Positions 1 to 10,609 of a stretch of 64,000 nucleotides of DNA are shown here, in pieces. Location of the stretch: positions 2,046,001 to 2,110,000 of the forward strand of contig NC_063023.1 of assembly GCF_020509005.1 (NCBI RefSeq), given 5' to 3'. Positions within the stretch are counted from its first letter, which is position 1. The number at the start of each line of letters is the position of its first letter. The translations under genes and the position numbers were made by a program. The notes below the pieces were generated by a model. It was not told the origin of the DNA. It ran no database searches and saw only the letters and a program-made list of their open reading frames with translations. The stretch is from Fulvia fulva (taxonomy: Eukaryota > Ascomycota > Dothideomycetes > Mycosphaerellales > Mycosphaerellaceae).

Positions 1-497
1 GTGCTGTCGATGCTGCTGATCGGGTTGGGTGACTTTTCGTTTTCCATACTGTGCGGCTGTGCTCTCGGTCTGTTTGTTTTGTGTTAGTGTCGCAGCTGCA
101 GAAGTTAAGAGAAGGAGCGGAGCTGAGGGGCGTGCTTGCCGCACAGACCCATCGCTTCTGACATTACATACATCACCGATCGCTGGACGATATCAAGGGC
201 TGGTGACACAGTACGTTGCCGGCTTGGGTCTCGACTTTATTTCTTGAAATGCTGTTGAACGGGCATAGCCGCGAAAAACACGGCGCGCTACAAGCTCGAC
301 TGCATCAGTACGGCCTTGCTAATTAGCTGCACGCCAGCGTGTTTAAGCAATGGCCTTTGCTTCGTTAATCAGTCGAAGCGCCGGCGGCAACCAACTGTGT
401 CACCCGGCCTCGTACCTTGATCCTCAGACGGCCCCATCAATACTTGCCACTGATCAATGCAGCCTGGTTCTCATACACCCCAATCGATCCTCAAACA

Positions 498-1037
498 CTA
501 CTCCCCAATGCTCCAACCCATCTTCGCCTCATGCTTTCGCCCAGTAGTCTCCAACCACTCCGCCAACTCTGGGTCCACCTTTCCATCCTGCACCATCTGG
601 ATCCTAGCCAGCTCAACCATGTGAGCACGATTGGCCTTCATGGACGCCGTCATCTGCTTGACCACCCTATACGAGTAGGAAACGTGCTCCTCCTTGCTAG
701 CAAAGATCTCACCGCGCGCATCGTAATCTGCATCTGCTCTCTGTCGCTCAATTTCCCGGGTCTCGCGAACCACGCCCTTGCTCTCCCTGATGCGCGCCTC
801 GTATAGAGATAGCGCCTCTTCACGCATGAGCTTGCAGACGTTGAGAAGGGGTGGCTGCAAACTGGTGTAGATGTCGATAGTGCTGTAGTCGAGTTTGAAG
901 GTGGCGAAGTGGTACTCGTAGATCATGAGACGCCCCTCGGGTGGTATCTTGTCGAGGAAGTAGCATATCTTAGCGGGAGTTGAGGCGGGTCGACGTGAGG
1001 TTCCAGGGCTATTCATCGCCGTGTCGAGTCCGGTCAT
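498..1037 (-). CDS. 2EXR-like small protein (hypothetical)
   Basis: This encodes about 179 residues from the ATG at 1037. Its core, FLDKIPPEGRLMIYEYHF, is the degenerate F-box-like motif '(L/I)PPE.RL.IYE' that is common in small Dothideomycete proteins often labelled 2EXR. It is followed by a 'LLNVCKLMREEALSLYEA' segment and a charged helical stretch. Function is unknown; family members are presumed protein-interaction proteins. The reading frame stays open upstream of the chosen ATG to about 1240, where a TTAG acceptor-like site precedes it, so an upstream coding exon is possible and the N-terminus is uncertain. A related protein lies at 47276-48283. Confidence is good that it is a gene, low for function. 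Confidence 0.6.
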   Translation of the reverse strand: MTGLDTAMNSPGTSRRPASTPAKICYFLDKIPPEGRLMIYEYHFATFKLDYSTIDIYTSLQPPLLNVCKLMREEALSLYEARIRESKGVVRETREIERQRADADYDARGEIFASKEEHVSYSYRVVKQMTASMKANRAHMVELARIQMVQDGKVDPELAEWLETTGRKHEAKMGWSIGE

Positions 1038-1381
1038 GTTTGCTGGCGTAGCATGCGAGCCTGCGTGCTTGGAGAAGTTCTGGGTCGGCTGTTGCGGGGC
1101 GAGGGAAGTTTCATGAGCGGCAAGAAGCTCGCGTGCGTATATCAATGTCACATGCTCACTGACGAATTTGAGCTTCGTGTCCGTGTCGGGTGACTGGTGA
1201 ACGGCCCATTTGTCTGCCTAACATGTCGAGGAGAAGCAAGACCCAGCCCTCAAACACTGTTCGTCGAGCTCATCGATGATCCAGACCTCCTAATCTGCGG
1301 CTTACAGCAATCGCAGGCAACGTTATAGCTCCTGACCTATCTCACATCAGCTCACAATCCTTCAAGCCGTCCCGCTGTCAG

Positions 1382-1678
1382 TTAACCCACATGATCATTG
1401 AACTCAGGACTTCGCTTCAGCAAGTTTGCATGTTCCTTAGCAAGTCGAGTAGACCAGCACACAGTACCAGTGACAGGATGTTGCTTCTCCTCGACGTCTT
1501 GGACCAGGTTTCGCAAATTTTGCTGGACAGCTTGGCGTTGTTCGTGGGAGAGGTTCTGTTTTGGATAGATGTCGTACTGTGCTTCTTCTCCTCTTGATGC
1601 ACAGGACATGTTACAGTTGGCAGTATGCGTGACTGGTGTCACGGGGGTGTAGTCACTGTGACTGTGGTGGAAGTGCAT
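1382..1678 (-). CDS. possible small protein, 98 aa
   Basis: An ATG-initiated frame of 98 residues on the minus strand. It has a His-rich start and then a charged, probably helical part (NLSHEQRQAVQQNLRNLV) with natural-looking amino acid use. I recognise no family. A competing frame of 68 residues runs on the other strand over the same bases, so this may not be a gene. No introns are evident. Confidence 0.25.
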   Translation of the reverse strand: MHFHHSHSDYTPVTPVTHTANCNMSCASRGEEAQYDIYPKQNLSHEQRQAVQQNLRNLVQDVEEKQHPVTGTVCWSTRLAKEHANLLKRSPEFNDHVG

Positions 1679-2009
1679 GGTGGGCGTGTCGACGATATCT
1701 TGTTGTTGAGTTCAAGGTGATGACCGGCTTGCGAAGTGGAAGCCGGGGTAGACGACCTAACTATAAGGCCTGCAATTGCCCGTTAGGCATCGCTTTCACC
1801 GCTCAGCTTAGATCAGTGGAGCTGACGAGGCTCAATGTATCCATCGTACGAAAGTGTTTGTGGCTTACCAAATGAGACCCCTGTAAAGTGCGAATGTGGC
1901 TCATGCCGGTCTGTCGTATAGCTGCCCTATGGTGGCCATGCCGCTTAGCCGTATGGGTGCATCGTGGCCTGGATCGTCTCAGGTGAGCCACGACTGGTTT
2001 GTATCGGTT

Positions 2010-2041
2010 TGCAAATGCCTCGTTATGCAAATGCCTCGCTA
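2010..2041. repeat. 16-bp tandem duplication
   Basis: The unit tgcaaatgcctcgtta at 2010-2025 is repeated at 2026-2041 with one difference near the end. It lies in the non-coding stretch beyond the stop codon of the J-protein gene. Seen directly; no function is implied. Confidence 0.7.
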
Positions 2042-2219
2042 CTCTTTCATGTTGTGGTTCCTGAAGCTCAGGTTGTTCCTGTAATTTGCAAACGTCGAAA
2101 GGGTACCAGTATCTGTCATGGCTGTAGCATAAGCTTTCACGAATCTCCTGTCCGTATCTTGCGATGCATTGGCTTTCCTTCTATGGTGCTACCCAGCGCC
2201 TCTATTGTATATCGTGCTT

Positions 2220-3127
2220 CTAGATCGTGGTATCTGCCTTGTTCTGCCGTCGTCTTTCGTTTCCTCCATATACCATGCTCGATATCATTGCAACAGCCCC
2301 AAGTAGTCCCGTCACCATAAAGAAGTTGAAAAGTACAGAGCGGCCGCCGCCTCCACCACTCATCTCTGCGCTCTCATACTGAACAGTTCGCCTCCGCCTT
2401 ACGCGTGCTCTTGCTGCCAGCTCTTCATGAGTTGCAGTATGCGCTTGGTTGTTGAAGTGTGGTACAGAACCGTCGAAGCCTCCTGCAAATCCACCAGGAC
2501 CCATGCCAGGGCCTTTTGGTCCACTCGCTGATTCTCCAGATGTCTCGTTGGTGTTCGACGCCTTCGACGCGTGCTCTTCTCGCTTGGCAGAGTGTTCGCC
2601 CCAGCCACCACTACGATAGAATGATGGCGGAGGACCGCGAAACGTCGTTCGTCGTCGACTCAAACCACTAGGCGGGCGTCCACCAGGGCCTGTCTGCGCT
2701 GATGAATAGCTGCCGTGCGGAATGTTTCCACTGCTCGCGTGCCCAGAGGATTGTTGAGCTCGGAAGAAGTCACGATCATAGCGCTGCTTCTTGTCCGGAG
2801 AACCCAGTACTGCCCATGCTTCGCTAATCTTCACGAATCGTTTCGAGGCGTTCTCCTCGTCCGGGTGCAAGTCGGGGTGATTCGCTTTGGACAGCTTGTA
2901 GAATTGCCTGCCAGCAGGTCAGAGAGATTCCGGTGAGGACCGTGGCGCTGCATATGTGCATACTTCTTGATGTCCTTTGGTGAGGCATTAGATGCAACAT
3001 CTAGTGTTGCATAGTGATCTGGCATGCTGTGATCATCTCTCCGAACAACAGTTTGGTGAAAGTGCCGCGCTTTCTCGCGACTTTGCTCGAGGCATGCTGT
3101 CCGCCGCCAAACGCATGACCGAATCAT
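2220..3127 (-). CDS. DnaJ/J-domain protein, probably mitochondrial
   Basis: Two exons (3127-2964 and 2907-2220) flank a 56-bp intron with GTATGC donor and CAG acceptor. Splicing joins 'PKDIKK' to 'QFYKLSKANHPDLHPDEE' and so rebuilds a J domain with its HPD tripeptide, the motif that stimulates Hsp70 ATPase. The N-terminus from the ATG at 3127 is rich in Arg and Ser with no acidic run at first, like a mitochondrial presequence. The middle is Gly/Ser/Pro-rich. Near the C-terminus is one hydrophobic segment (SVLFNFFMVTGLLGAVAMIS) followed by a basic tail. A single-membrane-anchored mitochondrial J protein is the best reading. It is divergent from the dehydrogenase at 3842. Exact orthology is not determined. 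Confidence 0.85.
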
Positions 3128-3841
3128 GCCTTGCTGCGGACATTTGAAGAGTATAGTAGTGGTAAACCAAAGGGTTGGCATGCACCACGATTGTTTGTGC
3201 TTGTGCCGGCGACGATATACGCACGTGATACGTCACCATTTTGCGTTCAAGTGGTGCCTGCAAAAGTCGTGGCAGCATCTCACATCTCATCGACTTTTAG
3301 CCATCTTCCGCGTAGATCGTGCTTGCCTCTAAGGAGGAGATGACCCGGATGGACCTTCTTGATGGCAAGCCACTTCCACCACACTTCGCGTCCATCATGC
3401 ACCCAGAGCAAGCATTGCAGGTGGGCAAGCTCTCAAGCCCAATAGGTCATCTGGCTCTCGTGTAGGAGCTCTTACGGTACAGACTGAAATAGACCCCGAT
3501 GTTGGAGCGACTTTCGCTGCACGCCTCGCAACGCCATACACGATCGATCGTCTCCAACGCTTCGCCCTGATCCTACACCCCCTCGCCTGGCCGGAAGCAC
3601 GGTCGTAGGTACTGCAGAAACGGCAAGGATCGCACGAGCTCCAGCAACCTCTTCCGACGCTCTTGACTACCCGTTTCAGGTCGAGGTCAAGATGTACATG
3701 CCGTGTTCATTGGAGGCGTTCAGCAATACCAGGGTGAGCTAATGCTACATATAAGTATGCCAGAATACATCTTCCATGCGAAGCTGAAGAGGTGCAGACT
3801 CATTTGTTGCTTTGTTCCAGAACCTAGCTCCAGGAAAGATC
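3128..3841. other. divergent intergenic region
   Basis: These 714 bp separate the J-protein gene (minus strand) from the dehydrogenase gene (plus strand) and must hold both promoters. I see no clear repeat, RNA gene or further coding frame. Confidence 0.5.
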
Positions 3842-4711
3842 ATGGCATCCTTCGCCGGTAAAGTCGTAGCCATCACTGGCGGTGCCAGTGGTATGGGCCT
3901 TGCAATCGCCAGAACGCTTCATGACAGAGGCGCGAAGCTCAGCATTGCAGACTGCAATGCAGAGAATCTGGCTGCGGCTACAGCTGCCATCAGTTCTGAC
4001 ACCAGCAAGGTTATGACCTACGAGCTCGATGTCAGAAATCTAACACAAGTTCGAGACTGGCTCGTCCAAACCAAAGAGAAATTCGGACGTCTCGATGGTG
4101 CTGTGAACTTTGCCGGCGTCATCAGTCACACTATGGGATCGCTGGTGGAGGATCAGGACGAGGAAGACTGGGAGAGGATCATCGGGGTAGACTTGACTGT
4201 AAGCATTGTGCATTATAGCGATCTCCTGCCGCATGCTGACAGCTGAGCCAAGGGAATGATGCATTGCATCAAAGAAGAGGTGAAGTTGATGGAGAAAGGG
4301 GGATCCATCGTTAATGCTGCGAGCCTTGCTGGCATCAAAGCATTGCCTGGATCCGGAGCTGTAAGTGCTGTCGTTCCTCACGCGACTGTAACGAGCACGT
4401 GCTCACTCACTTTCATGCAGTATGGCGTATCGAAACATGGCGTGGTCGGCTTGACCAGGGTTGTGGCGACTGACTACGGACCGAAAGGCATTCGTTGCAA
4501 CGCAGTCGCCCCAGGCTGCATCGACACACCAATGTTCCGTGTCGTGAACGAGGGTAAGGGAGAGCAACTCGCAAAGCGCATTGCTGCTTTACCGATCGCC
4601 CGCAAAGCAGAAGCTGAAGAAGTCGGGGAAGTCGTCCTCTTCTTGCTTAGTGATGCGGCGAGCTACATCACTGGACAAACAATCAGTGTCGACGGAGGCT
4701 GGAACGTGTAG
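3842..4711 (+). CDS. short-chain dehydrogenase/reductase (SDR)
   Basis: Three exons (3842-4198, 4253-4360, 4421-4711) encode 251 residues, the normal length of a classical SDR. The introns are 54 and 60 bp, GTAAGC/AAG and GTAAGT/CAG. The NAD(P)-binding TGGASGMG motif is at residues 12-19, followed by 'NFAGV' (the NNAG-like motif), a 'GSIVNAASLAG' strand with the catalytic Ser, YGVSK with catalytic Tyr and Lys at the third exon start, and the C-terminal 'ITGQTISVDGGW' signature. It catalyses NAD(P)-dependent oxidation or reduction of an alcohol or ketone; the substrate cannot be read from sequence. The ATG at 3842 starts 'MASFAGKVVAITGG', the usual SDR beginning, and is preferred over an upstream in-frame codon. 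Confidence 0.92.
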
Positions 4712-5057
4712 GTACCACGGTCACTGCAGTTCTCGTAGGGATGATGCGTGTAGTACCGTTGACCAAGCTATCATGTGGGCTGTAAAATTCCTGATGGCGC
4801 GTGAAGGCGCATGTACATCTTCAGAAGTAGGCACCCCATCCAGCAGCTCAGAAGCGGTCGCCGACTGAAAGACCATCAGACTATGCCGCGGCATCTCCCT
4901 TCTTCCGCGGCCAACCTTGACTTCACCTCCTGCTTTCACTTCACCTCACCCGCCCGGAAGCCATCATCAACAGACCCTTCGAACAGCGCAGCGCCACCTC
5001 AGCCCGATTGCATATCGAACAAAGCTCCAGCCGAACCCAAAGGGAACTCGCTTCACC
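4712..5057. other. convergent intergenic region
   Basis: The region lies between the stop codons of the dehydrogenase and the RTA1-like gene and should carry both 3' ends. No convincing coding frame or structured element was seen. Confidence 0.4.
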
Positions 5058-6033
5058 TCACGCTCTTCGCATATGTATCGCCCTTGATGCTCGATGGGGC
5101 TGATACCGCCTCTCATCAGACTTCGGCATCAAGCCTTCATTTTGGCTGCCAGTCGTGGTTTGCATCTCCATGTGAACGCTCGACTTCAACAACCTCAGGC
5201 TCCTCTGCAATCTGCCAGGCTGATAGATCAGAAACAATACAACCACAGCCAGCATGAACAGCGCTTCGAAGATATAAGCGAAGGCTTCGTGGGTACTGAT
5301 GTAGCTACCAGCTCCCTGCGCATGCTCTATGCCCCTGACCAGATTCCTCAACACAATGAGCGCACAGGCGGCCAGGAGAGCCACAATATAGCGTTTCCAC
5401 GGAACCATGTCTGTCCGGTCTTGCAGCCTGCATCTGCATAGGAACTTCCACACCATCGCCACGAACAGTGCGAACACCAAGATCTGAAATATCAGGCCAA
5501 CGACCGTGACGATGCCACCGATATGCTGTGTGTCGGTGCTCGTGGTGACTTGCATTCCGGTTCCGGCCACCTGGATGATGAAGCAGATGATATCGCCCAG
5601 TACGAACAGCTTCGACATCAGACTGGGTCTGATTGGCGACAGTTCGTCCGCTTCTAGCGCTTCGATGATTCGGCGGATCGACATGTACATGGTGGCGGCC
5701 AGGAAGACTGGAGCTGGCAGGATGAGCAGAAGCTGCATGACATAGGCGCCATAGTCTTGGGGTGACTGCGAGCACCAAAACCGTCCGTAGTACCCAAAGG
5801 TCTCAACTGGTCGCAAAAGTCAGCATCACAATGGAGATGGTCTAGTCGACACGCTTACGAAGGCAGCCGATGATGAAAGGTATGAAGTACCAGGTTCTCA
5901 GCCAACACATCTGGACGAAGTGTCCAATAGTACACAGGCCGAAGCCAGCGATGAATATGCAAGCTGCCACTGGGTTCGGATCATATTGGAACAGAACTGG
6001 AGGAGTGCCGTCGCTCGACGTTGGAAGAGACAT
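5058..6033 (-). CDS. RTA1-like membrane protein (lipid-translocating exporter family)
   Basis: Two exons (6033-5859 and 5806-5058) with a 52-bp intron (GTAAGC/CAG) give about 307 residues. The spliced junction reads 'IIGCLLETFGYYGRFW', typical of RTA1-domain proteins, followed by 'QLLLILPAPVFLAATMYMSIRRII'. About seven hydrophobic segments can be seen, ending with 'AFAYIFEALFMLAVVVLFLIYQPG'; the tail is polar and probably cytosolic. Family members (Rta1, Rsb1 and relatives in yeast) are plasma-membrane proteins linked to resistance to toxic compounds and to sphingoid-base translocation. A specific role here is inference. The ATG at 6033 gives the usual short N-terminus (MSLPTSSDGTPPVLFQYDPN). 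It is divergent from the Zn2Cys6 regulator at 6556. Confidence 0.88.
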
Positions 6034-6555
6034 TCTGAGCGCGGAAAGAAAGACTGTAGCGACTGGAAAAGTGTGTTGCGATTGAGCCAAAAGACGTTCT
6101 TGAGCAAGAAGTCTCTCGAGACCCCGAGCCTGCGAGCCAACTTATCTGCTTGCCGATGCAAGGCCATGGCGTGGTTTTACCACACTCCAGGCCGTCACTG
6201 TCGGCTTCGTACTCGCAACTGTCCATGAGGTGCGTCATTGTTTGCCTCTTTCAGAATACCACGCTCTTGGCAATCGAACACGGCTCCAGCGATCTGGGCC
6301 ACAGAATCATTTTGTCGAGCGAGTTGAAGCGCAGAGATCCAATCAGCATCATATCCGCTTTCCTGAGACTCACAATCCTCACGAACATTACAGAACGGAA
6401 GAAAGACCCACGAGGATTGAGGACAAGCTAGTCATAACGATTGGTCAGGAAGCTTCCTCAACGGGGGTTCCGAACAGCCGGATACGATTGCACTTCGCAT
6501 TTCATCCTTCCCTTCCTCAGCTTGACTCAAGGTCCGAGAACATCACACAGGACCT
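6034..6555. promoter_or_regulatory. shared divergent promoter region, RTA1-like / Zn2Cys6
   Basis: These 522 bp lie between two divergent start codons. The arrangement places the regulator head-to-head with the membrane protein and makes joint control plausible. I could not assign a specific binding site by eye. Confidence 0.35.
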
Positions 6556-8202
6556 ATGGATCAACAACATCAGAGCGAAAGTGTGGCAACCGCTCACAAC
6601 GAAGCTTACCTAGCTCGGAAGACACACCGGAAATCGAGACTAGGATGTGTTGAATGTAAAAGACGCCGTGTCAAGGTCAGTCGCTCTCGAGATTTTTGCG
6701 ACACCTTCTAGCGCTGCAACCATATCCGGCGGCTCAGAGTGCAATATTCTGTTCGAAGCACGATGGATTTGCCAAAAACGACAAGGCGAATACTGACTCT
6801 ACTCACGCTACAGTGCGACGAAGCCAAGCCAGCATGCACGATGTGCCGCCGACGGTCCACACCTTGCGACTATAGCCCTTCCACTTCGACTCGGTACAGA
6901 ACGCCGACACAACCAGACGATGGATTGCCAGCATCTCCATACTATGCAAACGGGTCGGATCCTGCTGTTAGCATAGCAACCTCTTCGGGCTACGGAAGCA
7001 CACCCGCGTTCGCTCCAGCACCTCTGCCGTATGCTTACCATGCGCCCGCCAAATTCGCCTTCGACCTATTCGACATGGAGCTATGGCACCACTGGTTGAC
7101 TGTAGCTTGTCATAGCTTCGCGCACGACGACTTGGGAGCGGTCATGTGGCGGAATAACATTTCGAAATATGCGTTCACGCATGAGTACGTCGCACAGTTG
7201 CTTTTGGCTCTTTCCGCACTTCATCTCGGTCGCACCTACTCCGACAGAGCAGCGGACTGTATAAGAAGATCCGCAGCACTTCAGTCAATTGCTATCAACG
7301 GGATGATGGCTGCATTAGCGGACCCACATCGAAGTGCGACTGCGCTATGGATTGCCTCCATGATGCTTGCTTTCTGCAGCTTCGGTCGCGGGCCACAGCC
7401 AGGTACGTGGTCAGAGCAGAAGAGACATGGGAGCAGTCAATGTGCGGAGCGCACTTCACTGCTCCCCGCTGCGTGCTGCTGACTGGCGCACTGAGGCAAG
7501 CTTTTGCAGCACAGCTAACACACCATATCTTGTAGGCCAGTACCTCATCTACAGCGACGATCACGAGCCAGAATGGCTAGGCTTACTCCAAGGCGTCAAA
7601 TCTATCATAGAGCAATCACGCGATGCCCTCGATATCATTGCACCGGCACCGACAGCAGAAGGAGTCACGAAGGAGCCCGTCAACCCGGAGACGCAGATAC
7701 CGGGCGTGGAGAAGGCTCTACAGGTGAGAATCTCCAACCGCGCCATGACTTTCGCTGACAGTGATAGAATCTACGCAACTCAATCGACGCCCTGAGGGCT
7801 GAAGATGCAACGTGTGAGAAATACATACGACCACTCGATGATCTTCAAACCTGCTTCTCAGGAGTATACGTCAAGCACAGCGACTCAAACGACATCAAAC
7901 TAGCCTCTGAAAACATCTTCGCATGGCTATACAGACTGGACGGCGAGTACGTCGCATTAATACAAAGCAGACGACCGATGGCACTAGTGATATTGGCCCA
8001 CTTTTTGGTGCTCATGGCGCAGAACAAGCAGGCTTGGTACCTGGACGGGTGGGGTCCTCACATCATGGAAGCTATACAGCAGCAGCTTCACCCGGCGTAT
8101 CTTCAGTGGCTGCAGTGGCCACTCAGTTCCTTAGAAAGACGTCCGAATGGCGAGACAGTAGCAGCGACGGAGTCTAGCACTAGTACTGGTACTAGTACTT
8201 GA
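6556..8202 (+). CDS. Zn(II)2Cys6 transcription factor, Upc2-like architecture
   Basis: Four exons (6556-6675, 6814-7402, 7536-7723, 7768-8202) give 443 residues. Introns are 138, 133 and 44 bp with GT-AG ends. The first intron interrupts the zinc cluster, which when spliced reads C-VEC-KRRRVK-C-DEAKPA-C-TMC-RRRSTP-C: the complete CX2CX6C-CX2CX6C pattern binding two zinc ions. After a Ser/Thr/Pro-rich linker, 'ELWHHWLTVACHSFAHDD...VAQLLLALSALHL' matches the middle region of Upc2/sterol-uptake-control-type regulators. It acts in the nucleus as a DNA-binding regulator. Its targets are unknown, but the head-to-head RTA1-like gene is an obvious candidate. The ATG at 6556 places 39 residues before the second half of the cluster, as usual. 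Confidence 0.88.
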
Positions 8203-8273
8203 GCGAAGGGCTCGTGTCAACAGGAAGTAGAACGGATAAATCACGCTGGGCAATGAAACAGCACTCATGTGCG

Positions 8274-8319
8274 TCATTGTGATATGTTCCCATATTTCAT
8301 TGTGATATGTTCCCATATT
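8274..8319. repeat. perfect 23-bp tandem duplication
   Basis: The 23-base unit at 8274-8296 is repeated exactly at 8297-8319. It lies between the stop codon of the Zn2Cys6 regulator and the stop codon of the convergent secreted-protein gene, probably within a 3' untranslated region. Identity of the two copies suggests a recent duplication. Confidence 0.85.
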
Positions 8320-8383
8320 ACATTAGCATCTACCTCTATCTCACATCCATGTTCATTGCACCTGGTATCCAGCCCATATGCTT

Positions 8384-10609
8384 TTACATTCCCGCCAATA
8401 ACGCCATAAAACCCAGCATAAGTACAATCTGGCATCGCCAGTCTGATATATTCAACATTGACACCACCGCACCAGTCGACGTGGTACTCGTAGGTCTATC
8501 TTCCGTACTCGTCGTCTGGCTGTTGCTCATCTTCGTAGTCGAGTGCGACGACCTTGCCGATGTGAGCGTCACAGCGCTATCTGGCTTCAGAGTCTTGCCG
8601 TCGATCAGTGTTGTACCGTCGATGACACTGTATGCAAGTGTGGAGCCTGCAGCGGTGATGTAGCCTGTTCGGTCCCCGCCACTGATAGAAGCGGTCCCGG
8701 TCGGCTTCAGTTCGACAGTAGTTTGACCGCTGCTAGAGCCAACCACGACGTGTGAGCCGTCGGAGCCAACCACGACGTGTGAACCGTCGGAGCCGAGGGT
8801 CACTGTCTGCCCGCCGACGACAGCACTTCCACCTGGGTTGATGGTTTGCCCATCGATGATCACTTGCGAACCTTGCTTGATGAAGGTCCTTGGTTGACCT
8901 GCTATTGTGATGACTCCCACTTCAGCAGATTCCGACGATCCTCCAGATCCCGTCCTACCAGGTGAATGTGCATCAAGTGTGGTTGTGGCGCCATTGATGA
9001 CCAGCCCTTGGCCACCAGGCGCGACAGCAATCGTCACATCGCCGTTGTTCTGTCCTCCATCATTCGGGCCGCCACTGTTCTGCCCACCGTTGTTGGGGAT
9101 CGTCAAGCCGAGGCCTGTTGCGATATACCCTCCGACGTTCAGCTTGGTCGCAGTCTGCTCAAGCCTCCCACCTCCAGGTGGCGGGGTCGGTTGAACAGGC
9201 GGTGTATATCCACCCGGCGTTGCAGGATTCTGCGGAGGAGTCGGCTTGTTCGGCTGGCCTGTCTCGGCTGGTAGCGTCGTGTAAGTATCCGCTGCAGTAG
9301 GCTGAGCAGGGTTGTCGGCAGGCAACGTCGGCTTTACGACAGATTGCGCCTCTGTCAACGCGATTGGAGGGTCGAAGAGAACGGCGTCCTCGTCAAAGAC
9401 GAATTGGCAGATGCTGTCTTGTCCTAGGAAGTCCACGTATCCAGCTGGTCTGATCGTCTTGAAGGCCTCTGGTATTGACAGCACTGGTGAATAGTCGTCC
9501 CAAATCGTCGAGCAGAGATTGGTGGGTGCTATGCTCAGATATGTCGTTCCCGTGCCGGTCATTATCGATGTCATGTTGGGATATGTATACGTTTGCGCAG
9601 CAGTATAAGGCACTGGTGGGTAAGGCGGCGGACTCCTATAGCAGCTTGGCTGGCATCGATAGACATCCGCAGGCACGGGCGAGTTGAAGTTGGCATAGTT
9701 GACTTTCTGAGGCGGTCCATAGCCACCGCCTGGCTTGCCGCAGAGGCTAGACACTGCGTGGGCACTTTGCGGAATCACAAGCTGAGCTGGCTCGGTATAA
9801 TCCTTTCCATCGCTCGTAAAAGACCAGGATCCTTCGAAGGCAATGTACACCGTCGGGCTGGTCAAAGTGATGTTGTGCCACACGGCAGTGTTTACTTTCC
9901 CAGACACAGACGGTGCTGGAGTAGTGGTCGGGCAGTCGCTCCTGTGGCACGAGTCACACGATGATGGTACTGTTACTGGCCAGTAGAGCAACTGTACTGA
10001 TGCTTTATTCATCACACACACTCCATCGTCCACAGCTGACGAGAAAGAGGTCAAGGTAGCAGGACCACAGATCGGAGATGTCGCGCTAGGCGGAGCGGTG
10101 TAAGCAGCTGGGCTTGCAGAAATAAAGCTAGAGTACCGCGCGTTTTCCGTTTCGTACGCCTGCTTCAGCTGAGCACAGTCACTGCTGTTGATCGTACAGT
10201 TTGGAGCTGGAAGTGTCGAGAAGACCGAAGTTGTTTCGAGTGTCGTTGAAGTGACCGTATATGGCACGTAGGATGATGTGACTGTTCTGCTGCCATTGAT
10301 GCGTGGGTAGCCGTCGCAGAGAGTGTATGGAGTTGCCGCTGTTGCGTTGTTGCTCAGATACGTCAAAGTCGTGTAGACTGTACTTGACGCCCGTATCTCG
10401 TAGGTGCTGTTGAACGTCGTCTCCGACACGAAAGAGCTTCCCGACGCCTTGACCCAGCTCTGTTTGGCGGCATTGCATTTGCTCGCATAGACACTTCCGT
10501 TTCCAATGAGTGGGATATCATGCTTCTCTTGGCCTTTGGCTTCTACCGTGAAGTCTTGTAGCGAAAGGAGGCAACATAAGAGAATGCTCCAAAGTCTCGT
10601 ATCCGGCAT
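8384..10609 (-). CDS. secreted or wall-anchored Ser/Thr/Pro-rich protein, 741 aa
   Basis: This single-exon gene begins with a signal peptide (MPDTRLWSILLCCLLSL). The first 440 or so residues contain many Asn-X-Ser/Thr sites and paired cysteines (CDSCHRSDC). A Pro-rich hinge with 'PTPPQNPATPGGYTPP' follows, then a Gly/Ser/Val-rich region with 'GSDGSHVVV' repeats and 'IDGTTLIDGKTLKP' motifs often seen in fungal surface proteins. The tail is Ser/Thr-rich and ends in a hydrophobic stretch (IVLMLGFMALLAGM) that could direct GPI anchoring. It is probably an extracellular or wall protein. No catalytic domain is recognised, and the function is unknown. Confidence 0.8.
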   Translation of the reverse strand: MPDTRLWSILLCCLLSLQDFTVEAKGQEKHDIPLIGNGSVYASKCNAAKQSWVKASGSSFVSETTFNSTYEIRASSTVYTTLTYLSNNATAATPYTLCDGYPRINGSRTVTSSYVPYTVTSTTLETTSVFSTLPAPNCTINSSDCAQLKQAYETENARYSSFISASPAAYTAPPSATSPICGPATLTSFSSAVDDGVCVMNKASVQLLYWPVTVPSSCDSCHRSDCPTTTPAPSVSGKVNTAVWHNITLTSPTVYIAFEGSWSFTSDGKDYTEPAQLVIPQSAHAVSSLCGKPGGGYGPPQKVNYANFNSPVPADVYRCQPSCYRSPPPYPPVPYTAAQTYTYPNMTSIMTGTGTTYLSIAPTNLCSTIWDDYSPVLSIPEAFKTIRPAGYVDFLGQDSICQFVFDEDAVLFDPPIALTEAQSVVKPTLPADNPAQPTAADTYTTLPAETGQPNKPTPPQNPATPGGYTPPVQPTPPPGGGRLEQTATKLNVGGYIATGLGLTIPNNGGQNSGGPNDGGQNNGDVTIAVAPGGQGLVINGATTTLDAHSPGRTGSGGSSESAEVGVITIAGQPRTFIKQGSQVIIDGQTINPGGSAVVGGQTVTLGSDGSHVVVGSDGSHVVVGSSSGQTTVELKPTGTASISGGDRTGYITAAGSTLAYSVIDGTTLIDGKTLKPDSAVTLTSARSSHSTTKMSNSQTTSTEDRPTSTTSTGAVVSMLNISDWRCQIVLMLGFMALLAGM
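8736..8789. repeat. 27-bp in-frame tandem repeat in the secreted-protein gene
   Basis: Two adjacent 27-bp units, 8736-8762 and 8763-8789, differ at one base. On the minus strand each encodes nine residues, giving the duplicated GSDGSHVVV segment. The length is a multiple of three, so the frame is kept. Confidence 0.85.

Noticed and set aside
4040..4381. Antisense frame over the dehydrogenase gene
   Set aside because: It is a shadow of a well-supported spliced gene on the other strand.
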